From contig NZ_CP022303.1 in assembly GCF_004216475.1 (NCBI RefSeq), forward strand, positions 4,461,001 through 4,525,000: DNA of 64,000 bases, given 5' to 3'. The DNA is from Thalassococcus sp. S3 (lineage in GTDB: Bacteria; Pseudomonadota; Alphaproteobacteria; Rhodobacterales; Rhodobacteraceae). The position numbers were made by a program, and so were the translations under genes. Positions 43,701 to 51,396 of the stretch are shown here, piece after piece. The first letter of the stretch is position 1, and each line of letters opens with the position of its first letter. The notes under the pieces are model-generated. The model was given only the letters and a program-made list of their open reading frames with translations, was not told the origin of the DNA and did not search any database.

Positions 43701-45501
43701 TCGTAACCAGGGCGTTATCGGCGCTGTTTCCTCGGATCTGATGGCCACCGGTGCTGCCAAACACGATATCTTCGATCGCAAAAAGCGTATCTTGCCCTTG
43801 CCCAAACGACCGACCCGTTTCCAGATTGGTGCGCTGTCCCGTGCTGGTTCCGCGCAGGACCTGATATGTATCGCGGCCAGCGCCGCCGTGTATCAGATCG
43901 TCGCCCTGCCCGCCCAGCAAGACATCTTCACCCGCGCCACCGTTCAGCGCGTCGTCCCCGGTTGACCCAAATATCGTGTCGTTTCCGGCCCACCCGTTCG
44001 CCTCGTAGAAACCTTGCGCGTTGCGCGCCCCGGTGGAGTTGAGGAACATCAGGTCAGATCCGCCGGTGCCATTCAGGATCGACCCACCGATGATCGCATT
44101 CTGAAGCTGTGCACCGGTGAAGGTGATGTTGTCGAACATCACATATTCGATGCCCTCGATCTCTTCGGTTCCTTCGTTCTGTGAACCGCGCTGCGGGGTG
44201 ACATGGGTGACGACGACCCGATTTGTGGTGGAGTTTCGGCTCAGCTCGTATTCTTCAAAGGTCCCTTCGAGCCGTAGGATATCCACGCCGCTGCCACCAA
44301 TGACCGTATCATCCCCCTCTCCCGCGATGATCATGTCATTGCCAGCGCCGCCGTCGATCAGATCATCGCCCGCCCGTGCATCCAGAACATCGCCTCCGGC
44401 ATCTCCGAACAAGCGATCCTGCCGTGGGGTGCCGATGCCTGTTGGCCCCTCGTCAGGATCACCGATTTGAAAGTCGCCGACCTTGCGAAGGAATGCAGGC
44501 AGTTCAAAAAGGTTGGTTGCAAGATCATCGACCGCATCCTGAAACACCTGCAGCAAATCCAGCAATGGCTGCAAAAGGTCGATATCCGGCAGCCTCTGCC
44601 GAATGTCGGCGGTCAGGCTGTCCATCAGCTTGTTCAATCCAAGCGCATTGGTCACAAAATCGAAAATGGGTCCGAGGACGAGGTCAATTGCGGCACCCGC
44701 CTTGTCAAGAAGCGGCTGGACCGGCGTCAACAATGCCGCGGCGGCATCCAGCGGCCCGCTCAGGGCATCGGTCACCGCATCGATCACCTCCAGATCGGCA
44801 AGTTCCGCGTCAATTTTCTTGAATTCGATGTCGTCCAACATGTCCTGCAGACCTTCGAGCTTCTCCCGAAGGGTCAGATAGTCGAACGTGATCTCATCCA
44901 TTTTGGCATTCCGGAGGCTGGCCTGCTGGTCCAGCGCGCCCGACAAGGCGGATTGAACGGAGAGCAACTCAGAAAAATCGGTGGTGCTGTCGAGGGCAAA
45001 GGGCCTTGCATTCAGCGCCTCGATCATCTGGTCCACGGCCGCAAGATCGTTTTGCAGGATCACGCCTTGGGAATAGAGTTTGGCACTTTCCGTGAACGCC
45101 GCTGAAGACGCGTCGCCCAAGGCTTCTGCAAGGATCTTGAGAAACCCGTTATCTTCCTCGCTTCCGTCCCCGTCCTTGTCTTTCGTTTCGCTGAGCTTTT
45201 TCATATCCGCGCGAAACTTGTCGATCACGGGCGATACGCTCTTGAGGCTTTTGTCGAGCGCATTCGAGGGCGCTCGCAACGGGCCGGCCTGCTTGGTCAG
45301 GCTTAAGACGCTTTCCGCGTCACTGATGGTATCGGCAATATCTTCGACATCGTCGGACCCTTTCGCGAGCTTATCGACAACCTTCTCGGCAATTTTCAAC
45401 CCGACGCCGAGGTCAAAGAACAGCGCCCGCATGGCTTCGGCAAAATCGATAAGATCCGAGAGATTCTTGCGATAAGTCAGAAATTCAACGCCTGCCGCCA
45501 T
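40747..45501 (-). CDS. Large RTX calcium-binding repeat protein
   Basis: This is a 1584-residue acidic protein. The first 340 residues are helical and charged, without a signal peptide. From about residue 365 to 1540 it is filled with RTX nonapeptide blocks (GGxGxDxUx, for example GGAGNDMIIAGEGDD, GGDGDDLLVL), which form calcium-bound beta-rolls. The extreme C-terminus (TDFTVGTDTLQFASA and the hydrophobic end) resembles an uncleaved type I secretion signal. No catalytic domain is recognised, so an adhesin, matrix or S-layer-like role is likely. Near the C-terminus an 86-residue unit is repeated in tandem. Type I export genes are not in the window. Confidence 0.88.
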   Translation of the reverse strand: MAAGVEFLTYRKNLSDLIDFAEAMRALFFDLGVGLKIAEKVVDKLAKGSDDVEDIADTISDAESVLSLTKQAGPLRAPSNALDKSLKSVSPVIDKFRADMKKLSETKDKDGDGSEEDNGFLKILAEALGDASSAAFTESAKLYSQGVILQNDLAAVDQMIEALNARPFALDSTTDFSELLSVQSALSGALDQQASLRNAKMDEITFDYLTLREKLEGLQDMLDDIEFKKIDAELADLEVIDAVTDALSGPLDAAAALLTPVQPLLDKAGAAIDLVLGPIFDFVTNALGLNKLMDSLTADIRQRLPDIDLLQPLLDLLQVFQDAVDDLATNLFELPAFLRKVGDFQIGDPDEGPTGIGTPRQDRLFGDAGGDVLDARAGDDLIDGGAGNDMIIAGEGDDTVIGGSGVDILRLEGTFEEYELSRNSTTNRVVVTHVTPQRGSQNEGTEEIEGIEYVMFDNITFTGAQLQNAIIGGSILNGTGGSDLMFLNSTGARNAQGFYEANGWAGNDTIFGSTGDDALNGGAGEDVLLGGQGDDLIHGGAGRDTYQVLRGTSTGQRTNLETGRSFGQGQDTLFAIEDIVFGSTGGHQIRGNSADNALVTNGGEDIVTGGNGNDVIVTEDGRDVAMGGNGRDWLQTGKDNDLLIAGGAHQAGPGDIYDGGDGTDMLSYSSDYNPLRDKLTYMAPNDRNVVRAYLDETGTAPGRVRIFAETGKIEKLDASGRVIGTDTAIGIETFVGSDFADILRGHYDVNATYGIDLHGGGGNDTIFADGASEIQGGDGDDLLVLTQKTLDAPGNPDVGGGSGFDTLDLRGLGDVRWRYIQEGSIAASLQAYDSTTLGSINRSFSGPSVQRLTFFDGGIERILFSDASHYIYNRPGGTAQVDFVLGAGDDEIDHLNGRAILRAGDGDDTVRMDSDGEFFGMSGNDRVEVDNASRDVFFFGGIGNDSALVERSSGTFSGGEGFDAISFDPTYSNAVEVDLALGKASGLGRSPVNSSVISVIDVSLSGFEAVVASNANDTLRGDAMDNRLIGRAGRDTIEGRDGRDQLFGGADNDVLRGGNGDDKLHGGAGNDILDGGNGIDTAIYTEEAPNGRDGEVETTSAGGVNADLLTGQVSGGAGRDSLNSIENIFGSSGDDTLTGDNRDNVLSGEDGDDSLVGRGGADLLITGKGRDTILGGDGNDTLDGGDDADLLIGGANFDTIFAGSGDDTVRGDNGRDLILLNQGNDRFEDNAQGGDLGRDTVFGGFGDDTIEGGNGGDEFHGEWGADLINARDGDDRIYGGDQFDTISAGRGNDTVWGGNGRDLIFLNQGNDRFNDNGQGGDLGRDTVFAGFGDDTIEGGNGGDEFHGEWGADLINARDGDDRVYGGDQFDTISAGLGNDTVWSGNGRDLIFLNQGNDRFNDNGQGGDLGSDTVFGGFGNDTIEGGNGGDVFHGEAGDDVIRARKGNDTVYGGDSFDFIDAGEGNDLVFGGNGRDRIFLGAGNDRYIDNTQGGALGQDTVTGGAGADLFVFGTATAADVITDFTVGTDTLQFASALVGGRGAARVVNELATVTGQGVLFDFGAGHSVLLEGLSSTAGLVGDIVLV
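41150..41900 (-). repeat. 258-bp tandem repeats in the RTX gene
   Basis: The same sequence recurs at exactly 258-bp steps; for example the GCCGTTGCC(A/G)CCTTCAATCG block begins at 41221, 41479 and 41737. Each unit encodes 86 residues with the order NQGNDRF, GDDTIEGGNGGD, FHGEWGADLI, GGDQFDTISAG. High identity suggests recent duplication and length variation. Confidence 0.8.
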
Positions 45502-45778
45502 TGATCAAAAGTCCTAAAAAATTCAAAAAATTCGAATCAAAAGATGAGTATGACGATACAGCAAACCCATATTTGCACCAAACAAACGAGCATCTCACAT
45601 CTGACAGCCGGCATCACCTTTTAGAGCGACTTCAAATCCTCAATTTCATCCCAACAGGTCCAAGGCCGTTGGTCCCGCTTTCTGTGCAGATGAAACAAGC
45701 GCCGCCCGCCGGCGTGCAGGCTGGTTTGATCTTCACTGATGCGGCATAGCAGTGTGAACCGAAACGGACGGATGTTTG

Positions 45779-47179
45779 ATGGCAGAAATTCTCCCGCCCC
45801 CTCAGGCTTTCGAAGCCCATGTTGAAACACTAATCGTGGGTGCGGGCGCCTGTGGACTGATCGCCGCCCTTAGTGCGGCCGAGCAAGGTCAGGACGTGCT
45901 GATCCTGGAACGGGACGAGATCCCATCCGGTTCAACCGCGCTCTCCGCCGGACTGATCCCGGCGGCGGGCACACAGCTTCAGATCAAGGCCGGGATATCA
46001 GACAGTCCGACAATCTTCGCCGCAGACATCCAAAAGAAAGCAAGTCATGAGAACGATCCCGGTCTCGTCTCTCTCCTGGCGGAGGGGGCAGCGAAGGTCA
46101 TTGACTGGTTGGCTGCTTCACATGGCCTTCCCTTCACGCTGGTCGATGACTTTGACTACCCGGGGCATTCCGCCCGCCGCATGCATGGCCTGCCGTCGCG
46201 GTCGGGCGCCGAACTCATCGACGCGCTCAGATCCAGGTGCGAGGCCGTGGGGATCGACATCATCTGCAACGCACCGGTCGACGCACTCTATGCCGAGGGT
46301 CGCCATATACGCGGCGTCAGGATCCGGCGGCCAGACGGGCAGGAAGATCGCATCGGATGCGGGCGCCTGATCCTGGCCTGCAACGGCTTTGGCGGGAACA
46401 GGGACAAGGTGCGTGCGCACATGCCAGAGATTGCGGACGGCCTCTGGTTTGGACATGACGGCAACCAGGGAGATGCACTGGACTGGGGCCAGAGCCTGGG
46501 CGCACAGACACGCCATCTCGGCGCCTATCAGGGACATGGCAACGTCGCTCACCCTCATGGTATTCTCGTCACATGGGCCGTTATCGCAGAGGGTGGCATT
46601 CAGGTGAATGCGCGCGGAAACCGCTTCTGGAACGAGAGCCAGGGTTACTCGGAAGCCGCGCGCGCTGTACTGGCTCAACCCGGAGGGACCGCAATCACGA
46701 TTTTCGGCACAAAGGGAGCCGAAGTCGCACGGCAATTCAAGGACTTCCGCGACGCCGAGAACCAGGGAGCGATCTGCCGTTTCGAAACCCTAAACGCCCT
46801 TGCAAGCGCTTTTGACCTGCCGTTGTCGGAGCTGAACAAAGAACTGGACGAGACGATGCTGGGACAGCCAGACAGGTTCGGGCGCGTCTTCGGCAAACAT
46901 ACGCTTGAACCACCGTTCTTTGCGGTCCGCGTGACGGGTGCCCTTTTTCACACGCAGGGCGGTTTGGCGATCGATGACGCTGCGCGTGTCGTAGATGGCG
47001 CACGAAAGACATTCCCCAACCTTTATGCAGCAGGTGGAGCGGCCTGCGGCGTCTCGGGTGCCGCGGACTCGGGCTATCTCTCCGGCAACGGTCTTTTGGC
47101 GGCATCCGTCCTTGGCTATATCGCTGGTCGAGCAGCCCCGGTTAGCGCCACGCGAGTCACAGGCGAGAAGACCCTCTGA
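45779..47179 (+). CDS. FAD-dependent fumarate-reductase/ketosteroid-dehydrogenase-like flavoprotein
   Basis: This protein has 466 residues from the ATG (a TTG lies one codon earlier). The dinucleotide fold opens with VGAGACGLIAALSAAEQG and LILERDEIPSGSTALSAG. The C-terminal part closes with NLYAAGGAACGVSG and a GYLSGNGLLAASVLGYIAGR helix, as in the FAD_binding_2 superfamily (fumarate reductase, urocanate reductase, 3-ketosteroid dehydrogenase). It lacks a signal peptide, so it is cytoplasmic. It stands alone between the RTX gene and tRNA-Phe, so the substrate is open. Confidence 0.8.
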   Translation: MAEILPPPQAFEAHVETLIVGAGACGLIAALSAAEQGQDVLILERDEIPSGSTALSAGLIPAAGTQLQIKAGISDSPTIFAADIQKKASHENDPGLVSLLAEGAAKVIDWLAASHGLPFTLVDDFDYPGHSARRMHGLPSRSGAELIDALRSRCEAVGIDIICNAPVDALYAEGRHIRGVRIRRPDGQEDRIGCGRLILACNGFGGNRDKVRAHMPEIADGLWFGHDGNQGDALDWGQSLGAQTRHLGAYQGHGNVAHPHGILVTWAVIAEGGIQVNARGNRFWNESQGYSEAARAVLAQPGGTAITIFGTKGAEVARQFKDFRDAENQGAICRFETLNALASAFDLPLSELNKELDETMLGQPDRFGRVFGKHTLEPPFFAVRVTGALFHTQGGLAIDDAARVVDGARKTFPNLYAAGGAACGVSGAADSGYLSGNGLLAASVLGYIAGRAAPVSATRVTGEKTL

Positions 47180-47257
47180 TTTTATGAAAATCCCTCTGGA
47201 CACCGGATCAAGCGTCTACTAGACCGCTGCCACCCGAAACACGTCCGTTTCACCCAT

Positions 47258-47332
47258 GCCCGGGTAGCTCAGGGGTAGAGCAGTGGATTGAAAATCCTCG
47301 TGTCGGTGGTTCGATTCCGCCCCCGGGCACCA
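47258..47332 (+). tRNA. tRNA-Phe (GAA)
   Basis: A 75-nt cloverleaf with the CCA end encoded. The acceptor stem GCCCGGG/CCCGGGC, D-stem GCTC/GAGC, anticodon loop TTGAAAA (anticodon GAA) and T-stem GGTGG/CCGCC are all clear; one T-T mismatch is seen in the anticodon stem. An integrase fossil starts 90 bp downstream, so the 3' end probably served as an attachment site. Confidence 0.95.
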
Positions 47333-47421
47333 GTAAATCCTTATATTACAGGGGTTTAGACATCCTCGTTGAGCCCTGATTTTCAGCCTTGGATGTTATA
47401 CACTGAAAATCCGGTGCCCCC

Positions 47422-48618
47422 ATGATTTCAGCATCCACTCAAAACCCGAACTCCGTCCAAGCAATCAAGCATCTGCGCGAAGGTCTTGCGGTCTAAAAGA
47501 CTGGCCGCAGCCCTAACTGGTTGATCCGATTGCGTGATCCGTACTCGAAGAAGTATGTAACGCGATCTTCGCGAGAAACGTCCCGTGTCGAGGCGATTGC
47601 TGCGGCCAACGAGTTCTCCGAGAGCTACTTTCGCAACCTGAACACCAACTTGGCAGTCTCGAAGTCAACGAGCTTCGAGTACTAGTACTACGCCGAACAG
47701 ATGCTCAAGGCGCAAGCCAATCAGACCAATTGGCCTGAAAGCGATAGAAAGCTGCTTTACCGCCAGAAAGACGGGCTTCTCGCGCACTTCGGTAAGTACG
47801 ATGTGACGAAGATCACAAACCGTATGGTTCGAGAATACTTCGTGAACTTGGACGCCAGCCGGAAAAAGCCGTTGGCTGCTTCTACGAAGCACAAGCATGT
47901 GATCACTATCCGCAAGGTCCTCTCCCTCGCGGTAGAAGACGGTTTGATGAAGACGATCCCGCTGCTTCCCAAGCAAAAGACCGTCGACAACCCTCGGCAC
48001 GCTGTCACGGACCAAACTTACAAGGGTTTCATGAAGGCCGCTCATGAATGCGTAGAAGAGCGAATGAAGGTCCGTGGGGTGACGATCCGCATGCATTACG
48101 TCAAGATGTTCAAGTTCGTCGTGCACAGCTTTCTGAGGCCAACAGAAGGAGAACTATTTGGCATTAAGCACAAAGACATGACGATACAGGGCGATCCTGC
48201 TCATCTTGAAATGGTCGTTCATGGCGGCAAGACTGGTTTACGAACCAGTGTAACGATGCCGCTGGGTGTCCTCCTCTATCGAGGCGAGCTGCCGCCTCTC
48301 GCACAGAAAGTAGAGGACGAGAACGCTTACGTTTGGATGCCGGAGTACCCAAACAGGACGACAGCAATCAACACAGCAACACGCATCTTCAACCACATCC
48401 TTGAACGTGCAAGCTTAGTAGATGCGGATATCAAGCTGTCGCCGTACTCGTTGAGGCACTATGCGCTTCGCTCCCGGCTGCAAAGCTCGAATGGCAAGGT
48501 GAACATCTACACGCTAGCCAAGAACGCAGGAACGTCGGTCGACCAACTTGAGCGGTTTTACTTGAAGTCGATGTCGATCTCTAATGCGATGATCGAGAAC
48601 CTTCATAGCCGGGACTGA
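47422..48618 (+). pseudogene. Tyrosine-recombinase integrase with two in-frame stops
   Basis: The reading frame runs from ATG 47422 to 48618 without any frameshift but is broken by TAA at 47494-47496 and TAG at 47683-47685. The N-terminal part still reads as an arm-binding region (TGRSPNWLIRLRDPYSKKYV). The catalytic domain keeps FLRPTEGELFGIKHKD (first Arg), GGKTG (Lys), LRHYALRSRL (HxxR) and the nucleophile in LERFYLK. A protein from the inner ATG at 47701 would lack the N-terminal DNA-binding part. Its place beside tRNA-Phe is typical of island integrases. GC content drops here compared with both sides. Confidence 0.82.
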
Positions 48619-49048
48619 TGGCGGAAAGCTGACTTTCGCTGCGCCCCAGTCGAAAGCCGCCTGTCCTTGTGAAAGCAGCCGTTTGTTTGGATGAAGAAAT
48701 CAATCGCACTCAGTCTGGATGCTGCCAGCCGTCCGAAGATTGATCATTTCTGAAGGGGCCTATTGCCGTCCACGAAACGAGTTCGTCAGACTCGGAGAAA
48801 AACTGTCGCCACCGACGTCGAGCCGAGCACAACCGCCCAATTGGATGATTTACCCCATTACCAAGGGGCGCCTTTAGTACGACCAACCTTGAAACTGTTC
48901 GATAGCCAGAGAAATTAGCCAAGATAACCACCCTTACCTCAACACCACATCTTGTACGGTGTCGCCCCAGTTCCAATATCCGTAGTATGCTCTGATCAGC
49001 CGCTGCGTCAGCGATTGTGCGTATTCTTGAACAATAGTGACGCACACA
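48619..49048. other. Intergenic stretch in the decayed island
   Basis: These 430 bp are lower in GC than the flanks and contain no frame that I can link to a known protein. Short open frames on the minus strand show no conserved motif. It is probably eroded island DNA plus the former promoter of the MBL gene. Confidence 0.5.
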
Positions 49049-49921
49049 ATGTTTGATGAAGCTAAATTGATGTTCTGGCCCGTTGGCACAGGAGATAGCA
49101 CAACTGTCGTCATTCAGGATGGCATCGTTCTGCAGGTTGACCTACGAGACCTTCACAGCGCTGACGAAGCAGACGATGATCACGCTGCCCTGGTTGACGC
49201 GCTTGTTGAAAATCTTCCTACAGTGGACGGCAAGCCATACCTTTCGACGTTCGCGCGGACCCACCCTGACAAAGATCACATTCAGGGTTTTGAGGATTTG
49301 CTTGATCGCGTCACGATTGGCGAAATCTGGTTTACACCGCGCGTCTTCATCGAAAACGATCAGGATTTGTGCGATGATGCCGTAGCCTTCAAAGAAGAAG
49401 CCGAGCGCCGCGTTCAAGAAACGATTAACTTAGGTGGAGACGTTGGCGCAGGTGATGATCAGCCCCATTAATTCATGGAGTTCGACGTTCTGGATCGAGA
49501 AACGGGCATGTTGCTCAGCACACCAGCCCGCAGGTCTATGCTGGCTGGACTGCCGATCATGCCGGTGCCGGTCGTTCATACGGGCGAAATCAGGTCTGTA
49601 GACCAACTTGTTAGCCTGACCCGGCCTTCACCTTACAAATCGAAAGAATGGCGTGATGCACTCTTGGTCGCGGCAGAGCAGTCTGGCAGCCGCTTTGACA
49701 TGGTTGCCCAGCAAACTGAGGACAGTGACCTGGCCGAAGGTCTCTACCTGAAACAGGAGAGTGCAGATCAGGTTCAGGACCGCTTCAAGTTCGTACGTGC
49801 CGACTTCTTGCAGACCATTGAAGCGGCTGACGGGCATTGGCATGATCGTCCGATCCTCCCCAATCGTCTGGCCGATGATGTCGATATCTTTGCACCCAAG
49901 CTGGGTGTGGCAGGAGCTTAA
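49049..49921 (+). pseudogene. Chimeric remnant: MBL-fold hydrolase N-terminus joined to RNA-ligase C-terminus
   Basis: The first 140 codons are the start of a ComEC-like metallo-beta-lactamase-fold hydrolase (FWPVGTGDSTTVVIQDG; THPDKDHIQGF). After GGDVGAGDD the frame turns, without a shift, into the second half of an RNA ligase of the T4-Rnl-like nucleotidyltransferase fold (EFDVLDRETG; EGLYLK as motif IV; RFKFVRADF as motif V; then HWHDRPILPN). The catalytic KxDG lysine part of the ligase is gone. A TAA (49469-49471) cuts the frame just at the joint. This suggests a deletion that fused two neighbouring genes, so neither activity should survive. Confidence 0.75.
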
Positions 49922-51068
49922 GAAACGTAAGCGCATCAAACACACCACCGCACACGAGCACCTGCTGTCCTTGGTCCCTACATCGCCGAGCTGGCAAGTA
50001 GACTGGAGCGGGATTTGGCCATTATGGCCGGCGCTAGCCGCCCTCGACACCTGTCCGCAGAACCCGATCCACCATGCCGAAGGCGATGTTGGGACGCACA
50101 CACGGATGGTGGTCGGGGCTCTGGTCGCCGACACATAATGGCGAGGTCTGCCCAATATGGACCGCGCCAGCTTGTTCTGGGCGGCGGTCCTGCACGATGT
50201 TGGTAAGTCCGCCGTCACACAGCACGAAGACGACGGACGCATATCCTCCCGTGGTCATTCGCGGATCGGCGCATCCATCGCTCGAGAACTGCTGTGGTCT
50301 GCGGGGTCTCCGTTTGCGTGGCGGGAAGCCTTGTGTGGTATTATCGCTCACCATCAACTCCCGTTCTGGCTGATCGAGCGACCTTATCCCCAACGCATGG
50401 CGATTGAAACGTCATGGCGGTGCAGACCCGATCATCTATGCCTCCATGCCAAAGCCGATGCCTTGGGTCGGGTCTGTCAGGACCAGCAGGCCATTTTGGA
50501 GAGCGTCAGCCTTGCCGCACTGACATTCCAAGAAGCCGGCTGTTGGGATCGACCGTTCGAATTCGCCAATGATGAAAGCCGAAACGCCTTCTTCGAACTG
50601 GAAGATCGCGATCCGCATCATGCGGCTCATGAGGCGTTTCCGTGTACTGTCACCGTCATGTCCGGCTTTCCAGGTGCAGCGAAGGATACTTGGATCGGCA
50701 AGCACCGCCCAGAACATCCGTTGATCAGCCTCGATATGATCCGGGACGAACTAGGCGTCTCGGCAACTGGCAACCAAGGCCACGTCATCCAAGCCGCACA
50801 TGAACGAGCGAGAGAGCACCTACGGGCCGGACGTGACTTCGTATGGAAAGCAACCAATGTAACACGACAGAACCGATCACGAGTGTTTCGGTTGCTGCGC
50901 GACTACGGTGCCCGGATTGAAATCGTGTACCTCGAAGTCAGCACAGATCAGTTGCATCGTCAGAACCGAGACCGACCCGATGCCGTACCCGACGCTGTGA
51001 TTGCCCATCTGTCAAAGAAGCTGGAGCCGCCGCAGTTGTGGGAGGCCCATCAGGTCACACTGGTATAG
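49905..51068 (+). pseudogene. HD-domain/polynucleotide-kinase fusion gene with an in-frame stop
   Basis: A frame from about GTG 49905 carries the beginning of an HD phosphohydrolase domain (HHAEGDVGTHTRMVV) and is cut by TAA at 50136-50138. It continues in the same frame as WRGLPNMDRASLFWAAVLHDVGK, then a P-loop kinase domain (SGFPGAAKDTW; later FVWKATNVTRQNR). This is the build of HD-PNK proteins that trim and phosphorylate RNA ends and are often paired with the RNA ligase family seen just upstream. A start at ATG 50157 would give 303 residues lacking the first HD histidines. The GAAKDT loop departs from the usual GSGKDT. Confidence 0.75.
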
Positions 51069-51396
51069 CAGTCAGCGCGAATGTGGACTTCCAAGCGTGG
51101 CGCAGCGTTCGATGGACATGGGTCACCATGCCGACCTGGGATGCGCCGCAGCATCGCCTTGTGCCAAGGTGAAAACGGCGACATGCACAGCCCCAATAGG
51201 CCTTGCCGAGCCCACCCTGATGCAGCCTTGCGCCAAGGTTTGCCAGAACCAGGGCTTCCCCTCGGCGGATGCGCTTTCGCATAAACGAACGCAGCATCGA
51301 ACGCTTCCTTTTGGGCTCGTTGTCGCACCCCCCCCAACCGTCACAAGGCTGTTTCGCCCTGCAACGGGCCATCAAAGAGGCGATGGCCCGCAAAGA
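51069..51396. other. Gap between island remnant and autotransporter gene
   Basis: These 328 bp hold a run of eight C at about 51328-51335 and short open frames on both strands without recognisable motifs. No convincing terminator, repeat end or second attachment site is visible. Confidence 0.4.

Noticed and set aside
41438..45475. Many open frames antisense to the RTX gene
   Set aside because: They arise from the repeated GGxGxD codons read backwards, giving proline/serine repeats without a start context.
51055..51393. 112-codon minus-strand frame next to the autotransporter stop
   Set aside because: It is Arg/Cys-rich with no domain or ribosome site; it overlaps the end of the HD-PNK remnant.
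47333..51396. Second attachment site (copy of the tRNA-Phe 3' end)
   Set aside because: I looked for the CCCCCGGGCACCA-type end downstream and found no convincing copy.
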